Of a stretch of DNA of 64,000 bases, positions 1 through 8,734 are shown piece by piece. This DNA is from Pseudomonas asturiensis (GTDB lineage Bacteria; Pseudomonadota; Gammaproteobacteria; Pseudomonadales; Pseudomonadaceae). The notes under the pieces are model-generated. The model made no database searches. It was not told the origin of the DNA and saw only the letters and a program-made list of their open reading frames with translations. Position 1 is the first letter of the stretch. Every line of letters begins with the position of its first letter. The position numbers and the translations under genes are program-made. The stretch covers positions 75,839 to 139,838 of the forward strand of contig NZ_FRDA01000015.1 in NCBI RefSeq assembly GCF_900143095.1, read 5' to 3'.

Positions 1-815
1 AGGTTCGGGTAGTTGATGATCATCGCGATACTGAACGCGATCATGAACAGCACCGGCAGTGGCAGCAGGCCCATGATCAGGGCGATCATCAGGACCAGCG
101 TCAGGCCACCGTTGAACCAGATCAGTTTCGGACGACGGGCATCGGGGAACTGCGAAACGCTGATTTCGCTGTGATCGACTTCATCGCCTTGCAGGTGCAG
201 CTCACCCAGACGGGCACGTTCGCGTTTGCCGTAGAAGTAGGCAATCGCCAGGATCGCCACCACGCCGGCCAGCATCGCCGGGATCATCGGTACGAAAATG
301 TCCGAGGCATCGACGTGCAGGGCACTGGCCGCACGAGCGGTCGGGCCGCCCCAGGGCGTCATGTTCATCACGCCACCAGCCAGAATGATCAGGCCGGCCA
401 TGATGCGTGGGCTCATGCCGACGCGGCTGTACAGCGGCAGCATCGCGGCCACGCAGATCATGTAGGTCGTCGCGCCGTCACCGTCCAGCGAGACCACCAG
501 CGCCAGCACTGCGGTGCCGACCGAAATACGCATCGGGTCGCCTTTCACCATCTTCAGAATTTTGCGCACGGCCGGGTCGAACAGGCCGGAGTCGATCATC
601 AGCGCGAAGTAGAGAATGGCAAACATCAGCATGACGCCGGTTGGCGCCAGCTTGGTGATACCGGCCAGCATCATCGGGCCGATCTGCGAGGCGAAGCCGC
701 CGAACAGTGCGAAAACGATAGGCACCAGAATCAGGGCGATCAACGCGGTCAGGCGTTTGCTCATGATCAGGTACATGAACGCAATAACCATGGCAAAGCC
801 AAGGAAAGTCAGCAT
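1..815 (-). CDS. CitMHS-family citrate/divalent-metal symporter, N-terminal part (cut by window edge)
   Basis: The reverse strand from the ATG at 815 encodes 271 residues of a very hydrophobic protein with no stop before the window edge, so the C-terminal part is missing. It begins MLTFLGFAMVIAFMYLIMSK and holds several membrane segments, including the conserved stretches SLDGDGATTYMIC and MNMTPWGGPTARA that I associate with the CitMHS family. That family takes up citrate as a complex with Mg or other divalent metals, driven by protons, across the inner membrane. A GGAG lies 7 bases before the ATG. The complete family protein is about 430 residues. The family call is firm; the exact substrate is inference. 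Confidence 0.85.
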   Translation of the reverse strand, partial: MLTFLGFAMVIAFMYLIMSKRLTALIALILVPIVFALFGGFASQIGPMMLAGITKLAPTGVMLMFAILYFALMIDSGLFDPAVRKILKMVKGDPMRISVGTAVLALVVSLDGDGATTYMICVAAMLPLYSRVGMSPRIMAGLIILAGGVMNMTPWGGPTARAASALHVDASDIFVPMIPAMLAGVVAILAIAYFYGKRERARLGELHLQGDEVDHSEISVSQFPDARRPKLIWFNGGLTLVLMIALIMGLLPLPVLFMIAFSIAMIINYPN

Positions 816-1115
816 GGGAATACTCCAGACGTAATACGGCTACAGAACGATGGGAACGAACGAGTCAGCTCAGTAGGAGCGGTACGTGGAGTGGAAGCGC
901 AAGGAGGGGACGGATCGGAAAGTCAGCAAGCATCGGAATCACCATTATTGTTGTTAATTGGGCCTGGGAACGCAGTGAGCGACACCCGGGCTGGCCGGTC
1001 TTTTTGCCGGAAGTGAGGCGATGCTAATTGCACAAGCTTTCACCGACCTTTCAATCAGCGTTTATGGGTGTTTTATTGTCACACGCTGATCGACGCAGAA
1101 CAGGGAGACGCGCTC
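816..1115. other. Intergenic region between divergent genes
   Basis: This 300-base gap separates the divergently transcribed CitMHS transporter and GFA-family gene, so it must carry promoters for both. A short CCGG-rich inverted repeat flanks a T-run around 990-1012. No further gene is visible. No operator could be assigned. Confidence 0.5.
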
Positions 1116-1517
1116 ATGAGCCAGCTCAGCACCGGTGGCTGCCATTGCGGCAGCCTGCGTTATCAGTTCGATGCGCCGCTTGAGGACATCGCCCATTGCC
1201 ATTGTTCCATCTGCAGGCGAACGTCCGGCGCAACGGTCATGACCTGGATCACCGTGCCGCTGGATTCATTTCAATGGCTGGCGGGCAGCCCTCGTGCCTA
1301 CGACTCGGGCCCGACGTGCGTACGTTACTTCTGTGGTCACTGTGGAGCCCATCTGGCGCTGTTCACGCGTAACAGCCCGGAGGAAATGGACGTGGTCATC
1401 GCCACGCTCGACCAGCCGGAGCTGGCTGCGCCGTCGCGTCATATCTTTATCGAGAACCGCTTGCCGTGGCTGCGTCTGGACGAGCACCTGCCGGGCCGCG
1501 AGGGAGAAGTGGATTGA
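1116..1517 (+). CDS. GFA/CENP-V family zinc-binding protein
   Basis: The 133-residue protein has the cysteine pattern of the glutathione-dependent formaldehyde-activating (GFA) fold: CHCGSLRY near the N-terminus, CHCSICRRTSGA around residues 28-39 and FCGHCGAHL around residues 71-79. These cysteines bind zinc in the family. The start at 1116 is preferred because AGGGAG lies about 8 bases upstream and the conserved domain begins just after it; an upstream in-frame ATG at 1068 would add an unrelated 16-residue extension. Many pseudomonad paralogues have no proven formaldehyde activity, so the specific reaction is unknown. The gene stands alone, divergent from the CitMHS gene. Confidence 0.85.
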   Translation: MSQLSTGGCHCGSLRYQFDAPLEDIAHCHCSICRRTSGATVMTWITVPLDSFQWLAGSPRAYDSGPTCVRYFCGHCGAHLALFTRNSPEEMDVVIATLDQPELAAPSRHIFIENRLPWLRLDEHLPGREGEVD

Positions 1518-1574
1518 AAGGATGCGGTAGCGATCGTTATACACAAATCCTCGTGGAGGACTACGACGTCAGAA

Positions 1575-1599
1575 CGTGGGAGCGGACTTTTCCGCGAAT
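1575..1599 (+). repeat. REP-like element, single copy
   Basis: The sequence GTGGGAGCGGACTTTTCCGC followed by GAA matches the usual Pseudomonas REP pattern, with one imperfect base in its hairpin (GCGGACttttCCGC). It sits in the 250-base gap between the GFA gene and the HDOD gene. Confidence 0.6.
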
Positions 1600-1767
1600 A
1601 CTGTTTTTCAGACGCCGCATCTTCGTCGGATGGACCGGCTTTCGCTGACAAACGGAGCGCAGCACGGTACGCACCCACGGCCGAAATGGTGCCTGCTCAC
1701 GATGCCAATCGCGACGTGTGTCTCACGATGAGGGCAAGACGTGCGCATGATCAGGCTCTAAAGGCCG

Positions 1768-3165
1768 TTACTGACTGAACTGAGAGGCCAGTTCGCGCAG
1801 CAGCACTTCGGCTTCCAGCACCTTCTTGACCGATTCGTTGGCTTTTTCGCGGGTCAGGCCCAAGCGTTCGAACAGCTCGTCCGGAATGTCCTGCTGAGGC
1901 CCCGAGCCGATACCGTTGGCGCGCAGCAAGCGTACCGCCAGGAACACCAGGTTGGCATAAGCGTGGTGTTCACCCGCGTAGCCCGGGTCGTGCTGGAAGC
2001 GCAGCGCAGTGGCGAGTTCATCCGGCATGTCCCAGTAACGCATCAACCATGCGCCAATCTGCTCACGGCTGATCCCGAGCAAGTGATGCTCGATGAAGCT
2101 GTGTTGCAGGTGCGGATTGACCTCCAGCTGACGGCAGATCAGCGAGAAGTGCGGCGGGAACACGTGCGCCAGCAACAGGTAGCCAAAGTTGTGCAGCAGG
2201 CCCGCGAGGTAGGTGAGCCCGCCCTCAGGTCGCTTGGCTCGCGGAATGGCGCGGGTCAGACCTTCGATGACGGCTGCGGTGTAGATCGACTGCTGCCAGT
2301 AAGGCGTGGTCTGTTGCGGCTGATCCTTGGGCAGGCTCAAGGTCTTGCCCAGCGCCAGACCCAGGGCCAGGTTGATGACCAGATCGAAGCCCAGCACCCG
2401 CACAATGGCGTCTTCGACCGAGCGGATTTTGCCGGTCGAGGCGTAGTAAGGCGATGCAGCCCAACTGACGACCTGAGCCGCCAGCGCAGGATCGGTTTCG
2501 ACCACGCCGGTGATGTCATCGATGGTCGCGTCGGGATCGACCCGCAGCTTGATGATTTTTTGTGCAGTGCCCGCCAGCGGCGGAATTTCCAGGGTCGCTT
2601 CCAGGCGCTGCTGAATACGACGCGCCGTGAAGGCGTGCATGGCCTTGGTGATCTCGGCCGGGTCGTCGTCAGGGCGATCAAGGTTAGGATGAATCGCGCC
2701 TACAAGCTGACCGAAATGAGCCGCGCTGGCCTTGCTCAGCATGCTCTTGAAGTCGTCGCTGCCGATTTCCAGCAGGATGCCGGGCTCGCCGGAACCCACC
2801 AACAGCGTCGGCTCCTGCAACAGGCGTTCGTCGTAAAGGCATGGGGAACTGGTCAGCGCCGGCAGGCCGGGCAAAACATGCAGGCTGTGCTTGGCCAGCA
2901 TGCGCAGCAGGCGGTCATGCGGCACGGCAGTCAATTGCCGGCCAGTCAGCTCGGTGATACGGCTGAGATCCAGCAACTGGCTTTGCGGGAACAGGATCAG
3001 CAACGCACCGACGGCGTCTTCGACCAGAACAGCCTGGACTTTACGCGCCGGCTGCAGGTTTGGCTCGTCCACGACTTCGTTGTAGCTGATAGCCAATTTT
3101 TCAAGCAACTGCCGGATTACGGAAGGGGCGTGATGCGAATCATCGACGTGAGCAACTTCTGTCAT
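1768..3165 (-). CDS. YbaK-like domain plus HDOD domain protein
   Basis: The 465-residue protein has an N-terminal section (about residues 12-160) resembling the YbaK/aminoacyl-tRNA deacylase fold. It is followed by an HDOD domain (about residues 190-400) beginning LEIPPLAGTAQKIIKLRVDP and containing the typical helical core with GLLHNFGYLLLAHVFP. HDOD domains are HD-like signalling modules, often without catalytic metal ligands, found in bacterial regulatory proteins. A gene of this architecture sits next to recG in P. aeruginosa (PA5346). It is soluble and has no signal peptide. The cellular role is unknown; a signalling function is inferred from the domain. Confidence 0.8.
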   Translation of the reverse strand: MTEVAHVDDSHHAPSVIRQLLEKLAISYNEVVDEPNLQPARKVQAVLVEDAVGALLILFPQSQLLDLSRITELTGRQLTAVPHDRLLRMLAKHSLHVLPGLPALTSSPCLYDERLLQEPTLLVGSGEPGILLEIGSDDFKSMLSKASAAHFGQLVGAIHPNLDRPDDDPAEITKAMHAFTARRIQQRLEATLEIPPLAGTAQKIIKLRVDPDATIDDITGVVETDPALAAQVVSWAASPYYASTGKIRSVEDAIVRVLGFDLVINLALGLALGKTLSLPKDQPQQTTPYWQQSIYTAAVIEGLTRAIPRAKRPEGGLTYLAGLLHNFGYLLLAHVFPPHFSLICRQLEVNPHLQHSFIEHHLLGISREQIGAWLMRYWDMPDELATALRFQHDPGYAGEHHAYANLVFLAVRLLRANGIGSGPQQDIPDELFERLGLTREKANESVKKVLEAEVLLRELASQFSQ

Positions 3166-3251
3166 GGTCTTTGTCCAAATTCCTACAATGACCGAAGTAT
3201 AACCACCTTATTCGTTTTGGGTCGCATGCGCTTTCCAAAGCGTCGTGTGCA

Positions 3252-5327
3252 TCACACCTGGCCATACTGTTGGCCATGACGCAGCCAGCGTTCCAGTAAC
3301 GGACTGACGTGTTGCGGCCAGCGCTCAAGCAGGGCTTGGGCTGCGTCGCGAACGGCGGGGAGCAGATCGGCGTCGCGCATCAGGTCAGCGACCTTGAATT
3401 GCAGCAGGCCCGTTTGTCGGGTTCCGAGCATTTCGCCGGGACCGCGCAGCTCCAGATCCTTTTCAGCGATGACAAAACCGTCGTTGGTCTCGCGCATGAT
3501 GCCAAGGCGCTGACGACCGATCTGCGAAAGCGGCGGGTGATAAAGCAGCACGCAGTGACTGGCCGCGCTGCCTCGTCCGACCCGGCCTCGCAATTGATGA
3601 AGCTGGGCAAGCCCGAGCCGCTCGGGGTTTTCGATGATCATCAGGCTGGAATTGGGCACATCGACGCCGACCTCGATCACGGTCGTGGCGACCAGCAATT
3701 GCAGCGCGCCCTGTTTGAACTCGGCCATGATCGCGGCTTTCTCGACAGGCTTCATCCGGCCATGGATCAGCCCGACACGCACTTCTCCCAGTGCGCTGCT
3801 CAGCTCTTCGAACGAGGTCTCGGCGGCCTTGCAGGTCAGCTCCTCCGACTCTTCAATCAGTGTGCACACCCAATAGGCCTGTCGGCCTTCGGCGCAGGCG
3901 GCGCGCACCCGCTCGATCACTTCCATGCGACGGCTGTCGGCGACCAGCACGGTATTGACCGGCGTACGGCCTGGCGGCAGTTCGTCGAGGATCGAGGTGT
4001 CGAGGTCCGCATAGGCGCTCATGGCCAGGGTGCGGGGAATCGGTGTGGCGGTCATGATCAACTGGTGCGGACACATCAGGCCGCCGACGCCTTTCTTGCG
4101 CAACGCCAGGCGCTGCTGGACGCCAAAGCGGTGCTGTTCGTCGATGATGACCAGCGCCAGGTTCTTGAACTGCACCTCGTCCTGAAACAGCGCATGAGTG
4201 CCGACCACCATCGGCGTACCGCTGGCGATCTGCTCAAGGGACGTGGCGCGTGCCTTGCCCTTGAGTTTGCCGGCCAGCCACGCCACGCCCACGCCCAGCG
4301 GTTCAAGCCAGCGCTGGAAGTTGATGTAGTGCTGTTCGGCGAGGATTTCGGTGGGCGCCATCAGCGCCACCTGATAGCCGGCCTCCAGCGCCTGCAGGGC
4401 AGCCAGTGCGGCGACCACGGTCTTGCCCGCGCCGACGTCGCCCTGAATCAGGCGCAGCATGGGTTCGGGCTGACTGAGGTCGTAGGCCACTTCCTTGCCA
4501 ACGCGCTGCTGCGCGCCGGTTGGCGGGAAACCGAGGTTGGCGAGAAACTGCTTCGGCAGTTTCTTGGCCAGCGGCAAGGCGGGTGCGCGCTGTGAGCGCA
4601 GGCTCTCGCGCAGGCGTTGTTGGGAAAGCTGGTGAGTCAGCAGTTCTTCAAATGCCAGACGGTGCTGCGCCCAGTGATGACCCAGCGCCAGTTCATCGAC
4701 ATCAGCATCGGCCGGTGGGTGATGCAGGTAGCGAATCGCATCGTCCAGCGGTGCCAACTGATAATCCCGGGCCAACTCTTCAGGCAGCCAGTCCGGCAGG
4801 CTCTTGGGGCCGAGCATCGCCAGGCTTTGCTGGCAGAGCTGGCGCAGACGCTGCTGGGTCAGGCCTTCGGTGCTGGGGTAGATCGGCGTCAGCGTCTGCT
4901 CGACGGGTGCCGGCTCGTCGCCCGTGATCGCGCGGTATTCAGGGTGGTAGATCTCAAGGCCTGAAGCACCGGGCCGTGCTTCGCCGAAGCAGCGCAGATG
5001 CGTGCCTCGCTTCATGCCTTCTTTCTGGGCGTTGCTGAAATGGTAGAAGCGCAGGCTGACGACACCGGTGCCGTCGCCCAGGCGGACCAGAAGGCTGCGC
5101 CGCTTGCCCATCACCACATCCGCGCCGCTCACGACGCCTTCGATCACGGCGTCCTGGCCGGGCCGCAATGCACCGATAGGTACGATGCGGGTGCGGTCCT
5201 GATAGCGTAACGGCAGATGAAACAGCACATCCTGCAGGTTTTCCAGACCGACCTTGGCCAGCTTTTCAGCCATGGCCTCGCCGACACCCTTGAGTGCCGT
5301 GACCGAGACTTTGGAAAGCTCGCTCAT
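3252..5327 (-). CDS. recG: ATP-dependent DNA helicase RecG
   Basis: The 691-residue protein is full length for RecG, the branch-migrating helicase that remodels stalled forks and Holliday junctions. The N-terminal wedge/OB region includes LPLRYQDRTRIVPIG. The helicase core shows Walker A GDVGAGKTVVAALA near residue 295, motif II IIDEQHRFG, TATPIPRTLAM, and the C-terminal RGRVGRGSAASHC. The gene begins 9 bases after the stop of oxyR on the same strand, so the two probably form an operon, as in P. aeruginosa, where oxyR-recG is co-transcribed and linked to oxidative-stress survival. Confidence 0.97.
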   Translation of the reverse strand: MSELSKVSVTALKGVGEAMAEKLAKVGLENLQDVLFHLPLRYQDRTRIVPIGALRPGQDAVIEGVVSGADVVMGKRRSLLVRLGDGTGVVSLRFYHFSNAQKEGMKRGTHLRCFGEARPGASGLEIYHPEYRAITGDEPAPVEQTLTPIYPSTEGLTQQRLRQLCQQSLAMLGPKSLPDWLPEELARDYQLAPLDDAIRYLHHPPADADVDELALGHHWAQHRLAFEELLTHQLSQQRLRESLRSQRAPALPLAKKLPKQFLANLGFPPTGAQQRVGKEVAYDLSQPEPMLRLIQGDVGAGKTVVAALAALQALEAGYQVALMAPTEILAEQHYINFQRWLEPLGVGVAWLAGKLKGKARATSLEQIASGTPMVVGTHALFQDEVQFKNLALVIIDEQHRFGVQQRLALRKKGVGGLMCPHQLIMTATPIPRTLAMSAYADLDTSILDELPPGRTPVNTVLVADSRRMEVIERVRAACAEGRQAYWVCTLIEESEELTCKAAETSFEELSSALGEVRVGLIHGRMKPVEKAAIMAEFKQGALQLLVATTVIEVGVDVPNSSLMIIENPERLGLAQLHQLRGRVGRGSAASHCVLLYHPPLSQIGRQRLGIMRETNDGFVIAEKDLELRGPGEMLGTRQTGLLQFKVADLMRDADLLPAVRDAAQALLERWPQHVSPLLERWLRHGQQYGQV

Positions 5328-5336
5328 GTTTCCTGC

Positions 5337-6260
5337 CTAGCTCGCTTCTGACTTGGGACGTGCCACTGAACACAGGCGAACGGAGTCAGCGAGAATCTCG
5401 ATTGCCTTGGGCCTCGGGAAGCTGGCGCGCCATGCGATAGCGACAGTGCGGAATGGCACGGGTGGCGTCAGCGGGCGGACTTCGATCACGCCGGGTGCAT
5501 AGTGATGGCTGTCGACGGCCGACAACGGCAGGATCGAAATCCCCAGGCCTGATGCAACCATGTGGCGAATGGTTTCCAGCGAGCTGGATTCCACGGTGGT
5601 GTGCTTGGCACCCTCGCTGCCTTTGGTCAGTGTAGGACAGGCTTCGAGCACCTGATCGCGAAAACAGTGACCTTCGCCCAGCAACAGCAGGCTTTTGTCA
5701 TTGAGGGCGGAAGCATCGATGGTGGTTTTCTTCGTCCACGGGTGATCAGCAGGCATCAAGACCGAGAACGGCTCGTCGTACAGAGGCAGGGTCAGTACAT
5801 CGGCTTCATTGAAGGGCAGCGCGATGATGACCGCATCCAGCTCACCGTTGCGCAGCTTGTCGCGCAGCACGTGGGTGAAGTTTTCCTCGATGTACAACGG
5901 CATTTGCGGGGCAACCCGATGCAGTTGCGGGATCAGGTGCGGAAACAGGTAAGGGCCGACGGTATAAATAGCACCTACTTTCAGCGGCGCAGTCAGCTGG
6001 TTCTTGCCGGCCTGAGCCAGCTCGCGGATGCCTTGCGCCTGCTCAAGCACCTTTTGCGCCTGGGCAACGATGCCTTCACCGACAGGTGTCAGGCGCACAG
6101 CACTCTTGCTGCGCTCGAAAATCAGCACACCCAGTTCGTCTTCGAGTTTTTTGACACCGACCGACAGCGTAGGCTGGCTGACGTGGCAGCGTTCGGCGGC
6201 GTGGCCAAAATGCTGCTCCTGGGCAAGCGTAACGATGTAGCGCAATTCTGTAAGGGTCAT
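5337..6260 (-). CDS. oxyR: Hydrogen-peroxide sensing LysR regulator OxyR
   Basis: This 307-residue LysR-type protein has an N-terminal winged helix (MTLTELRYIVTLAQEQHFGH through about residue 60) and a substrate-like C-terminal sensor domain. The redox cysteines fall exactly at Cys199 and Cys208 in GEGHCFRDQVLEAC, the pair that forms the peroxide-induced disulfide in OxyR. It activates peroxide defence genes such as catalase and alkyl hydroperoxide reductase. recG follows after 9 bases. The 92-base gap upstream separates it from the end of tonB. Confidence 0.97.
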   Translation of the reverse strand: MTLTELRYIVTLAQEQHFGHAAERCHVSQPTLSVGVKKLEDELGVLIFERSKSAVRLTPVGEGIVAQAQKVLEQAQGIRELAQAGKNQLTAPLKVGAIYTVGPYLFPHLIPQLHRVAPQMPLYIEENFTHVLRDKLRNGELDAVIIALPFNEADVLTLPLYDEPFSVLMPADHPWTKKTTIDASALNDKSLLLLGEGHCFRDQVLEACPTLTKGSEGAKHTTVESSSLETIRHMVASGLGISILPLSAVDSHHYAPGVIEVRPLTPPVPFRTVAIAWRASFPRPKAIEILADSVRLCSVARPKSEAS

Positions 6261-6352
6261 AACGTGCGTCCATGAAGTTGCGGCCCCAGCATAGCGGGTG
6301 CAATCGATAGACGCACGTTATCAGAAGCACTCTTGAGTAACAAAAGTGTGAT

Positions 6353-7105
6353 TCAGCGTTTATCCAGCGAATAAACGAACGGTGCGAGGATTTCGATGGA
6401 GCCGTTGTTGAGAATTTCCGCAGGCGGCTTGGGCAGCGGTTGTGCGCGACGAATCATCTCCATGGTGGCCCGGTCCAGTGACGGGCTTCCGGAACTGCCG
6501 GCAATCTCGTAGGACGTGACATTGCCCTGTGCATCCACAACGAAGCGCAGACGTGCCACCCCTTGCATGCCGCGACGGCGTGCGTCCTCCGGGTACTTCT
6601 TGTATCTGCTCAAGTGCTGCAGCAAGAGACCCTGCCAGCTCGGCAATGCCGTGCTCGGCGGTGTTGGCGCCGCGACGGGTGCCGGTGCCGCCGACTTCTC
6701 GGGTTTGGCCGTGGTCGGAGGCGTATCCACCGGTTTTTCTTCGGCGGGTTTTTCCTCAGGCTTTGGCGGCTCAGGCTTCTTCTGCGGCTTGGGGGGCTGC
6801 GGTTTGGGCTTGGGCTTTTCCACCTTCTTGGGTACGACGATTTCCGGTTTCGGCGCTTCTGCGACCTCCGGCATCGGTACCTGTTCTTCGGGTGCTGGCG
6901 GCTGAGGTGGCTGAACAACCTGCGGCGGTGGCGGTGGTGCTGGCTCCGGCATGGGCGGCAGCTCGACCATCATGGCTGCCGGCGGCAGTTCGATGGCCTG
7001 AGAGGCCGGCCAGCGAAGGGCGACGATGATCGCGATCGCGTGCACGGCCAGCACCAACAACAGACTACCGCTATAGCGCGTCAGTTTTTGGCGCGTAGTG
7101 ATCAT
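6353..7105 (-). CDS. tonB: Energy-transducing protein TonB
   Basis: The 250-residue protein has the standard TonB plan: a short cytoplasmic N-terminus, one membrane anchor (SGSLLLVLAVHAIAIIVALR, about residues 13-32), a long proline-, lysine- and glutamate-rich periplasmic spacer (about 45-150) and a C-terminal domain with YPEDARRRGMQGVARLRFVV and SSGSPSLDRATMEMI. It couples the ExbB-ExbD proton motor to outer-membrane siderophore and other TonB-dependent receptors. Its ATG overlaps the exbD stop by 4 bases, so translation is probably coupled. It is the last gene of the exbB-exbD-tonB operon. Confidence 0.96.
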   Translation of the reverse strand: MITTRQKLTRYSGSLLLVLAVHAIAIIVALRWPASQAIELPPAAMMVELPPMPEPAPPPPPQVVQPPQPPAPEEQVPMPEVAEAPKPEIVVPKKVEKPKPKPQPPKPQKKPEPPKPEEKPAEEKPVDTPPTTAKPEKSAAPAPVAAPTPPSTALPSWQGLLLQHLSRYKKYPEDARRRGMQGVARLRFVVDAQGNVTSYEIAGSSGSPSLDRATMEMIRRAQPLPKPPAEILNNGSIEILAPFVYSLDKR

Positions 7106-7527
7106 TTCTTACCAACCGTCTCAAGGCCTACCAGACCGACTTTCAGGTAACCCGCGCCCCGAAGCGTGTTCATGACCTCCATCAGATCGCCGTAATCCAC
7201 GCCCTTGTCGGCCTGGAAGAAGATCGTGGTGTCCTTCTTGCCTTTGGTTCGGGCGTCCAGCACCTGACCGATCTGCTCGCGTGCGACCTTCTCTTCACCC
7301 AGGTACAGGCTCTTGTCGGTCTTGACGCTAAGAAAGATCGGCTTCTCGGGTCTGGGCTGCGGTTTGGCGGTGGACGCCGGCAGGTCGACCTTGATGTCCA
7401 CAGTGGCCAGCGGCGCGGCCACCATGAAGATGATCAGCAGCACCAACATGACGTCGATGAACGGCGTGACGTTGATTTCGTGGTTTTCGGCGAGATCGTC
7501 GTCGCCTTCTTTCAGATGCATGCCCAA
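7102..7527 (-). CDS. exbD: TonB-system biopolymer transport protein ExbD
   Basis: The 141-residue inner-membrane protein has a short cytoplasmic tail and a single N-terminal membrane segment with INVTPFIDVMLVLLIIFMV, whose aspartate corresponds to the essential proton-translocating Asp of ExbD. The rest is a periplasmic domain. It starts 3 bases after the exbB stop and overlaps tonB by 4 bases. Confidence 0.96.
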   Translation of the reverse strand: MGMHLKEGDDDLAENHEINVTPFIDVMLVLLIIFMVAAPLATVDIKVDLPASTAKPQPRPEKPIFLSVKTDKSLYLGEEKVAREQIGQVLDARTKGKKDTTIFFQADKGVDYGDLMEVMNTLRGAGYLKVGLVGLETVGKK

Positions 7528-7530
7528 GGT

Positions 7531-8523
7531 TCAGCCCACCTTGACCATGTGCGGCGATTGACTGCGTTCGGCGGCCGGCTGGTGATCCAGATCGCGGCTG
7601 ACCAGCAGCAGGACCTGAGCCGACGCGTCGGCGACCTGCGCCTTGTAACCGGCGATGGAGCGGGCGAAAACGTTGTAGATGACCACGGCAGGAATCGCGG
7701 CAACCAGACCCAGTGCCGTTGCCAGCAAGGCTTCGGCGATACCCGGTGCGACGACGGCGAGGTTGGTGGTCTGCGTTTTGGCGATGCCGATGAAGCTGTT
7801 CATGATGCCCCACACCGTACCGAACAGACCCACGAACGGGGCGGTGGAACCGATGGTCGCCAGCACGCCGGTGCCAGCGCTCATGTTACGGCCACAGGCA
7901 GCGACCAGACGCTCAAGGCGGAAGCTGACGCGCTCCTTGATGCCCTCGCGCTCGCGGCTGTTGGTCGACAGGTGCATCTCTTCCATGGCGTCGTGTACCA
8001 GCAGATTCGCCAGTGTGCCTTCCTGTGCAGCGGTCTGGCTGGCTTCGGACAGGGTACGGGCCTTTTTCAGGTTGGCGATTTCGGTGCGCAGACGACGCTT
8101 GGCGCCCAGCAGCTCGAACCCCTTGGCGATCCAGATGGTCCACGTGATGATCGAAGCAATCGCCAGACCGATCATGACCGCCTTCACGACCACGTCAGCG
8201 TTCTGGTACATGCCCCACGGCGACAGGTCGTGAGACATGCCCAGGCTGTTGTCTTCGGCGTCGGGTGCTGTCCCTTGGGATTGAGCGCGCAGGGACTCTA
8301 ATGAGGCACGAAGCTCTGGTGGGAACTGAGCTATTTTTTCCTGAAACTGCTGGTCAGTGAGCGTCTCCGTCGACTGGGCGTCAGGCAACTGTGAAGGGGC
8401 CGATTGATCAGCCAGTGCAATGGGGGCGAACATCAGGCTCAAGACAAGAGCAACGATACCTCGCCATGCGCGAGGCAGGCTGAATAGCGTGGTTGGCGAA
8501 GCGATTGAGTGGATACGTGTCAT
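7531..8523 (-). CDS. exbB: TonB-system biopolymer transport protein ExbB, long pseudomonad form
   Basis: The 330-residue protein has a cleavable-looking signal (GIVALVLSLMFAPIALA, ending near residue 38) and a periplasmic extension of about 70 residues before the first ExbB membrane helix (VVVKAVMIGLAIASIITWTIWIA). The conserved MotA/ExbB core follows (MSAGTGVLATIGSTAPFVGLFGTVWGIM and the final PGIAEALLATALGLVAAIPAVVIYN). The extension is typical of Pseudomonas ExbB and absent from E. coli ExbB. It forms the stator with ExbD. First gene of the exbB-exbD-tonB operon, preceded by a candidate Fur box. Confidence 0.95.
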   Translation of the reverse strand: MTRIHSIASPTTLFSLPRAWRGIVALVLSLMFAPIALADQSAPSQLPDAQSTETLTDQQFQEKIAQFPPELRASLESLRAQSQGTAPDAEDNSLGMSHDLSPWGMYQNADVVVKAVMIGLAIASIITWTIWIAKGFELLGAKRRLRTEIANLKKARTLSEASQTAAQEGTLANLLVHDAMEEMHLSTNSREREGIKERVSFRLERLVAACGRNMSAGTGVLATIGSTAPFVGLFGTVWGIMNSFIGIAKTQTTNLAVVAPGIAEALLATALGLVAAIPAVVIYNVFARSIAGYKAQVADASAQVLLLVSRDLDHQPAAERSQSPHMVKVG

Positions 8524-8611
8524 GCTGGCCTGGCCTGGAAGTGAAAAATGGGGGGTTGTTCCAGTCGCCGTGCGTTACAGCCGGCGTTCGATGGGGAACA
8601 AATGGGCGGCC

Positions 8612-8630
8612 ATTATTGCAAATCATTCTT
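8612..8630 (-). promoter_or_regulatory. Candidate Fur box upstream of exbB
   Basis: The 19 bases ATTATTGCAAATCATTCTT match 12 of 19 positions of the palindromic Fur consensus GATAATGATAATCATTATC. On the reverse strand it overlaps a plausible promoter (TTGTTA, then AATAAT about 15 bases on) about 100 bases before the exbB start. Iron repression of a TonB energising operon is expected. The match is by eye. Confidence 0.5.
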
Positions 8631-8734
8631 GTTAACAAAAGTAATACAGTAACTTTTTTACATATTGGCTTGAACATCCGGCGCTTTTTGATGACTTTGT
8701 AACGTGCCCCACCACCGTATTCTGGAGATATGAA

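Noticed and set aside
171..1016. 281-residue plus-strand frame
   Set aside because: It lies antisense to the CitMHS gene, is low-complexity (His, Arg, Gln rich) and has no family resemblance; a shadow of GC-rich coding.
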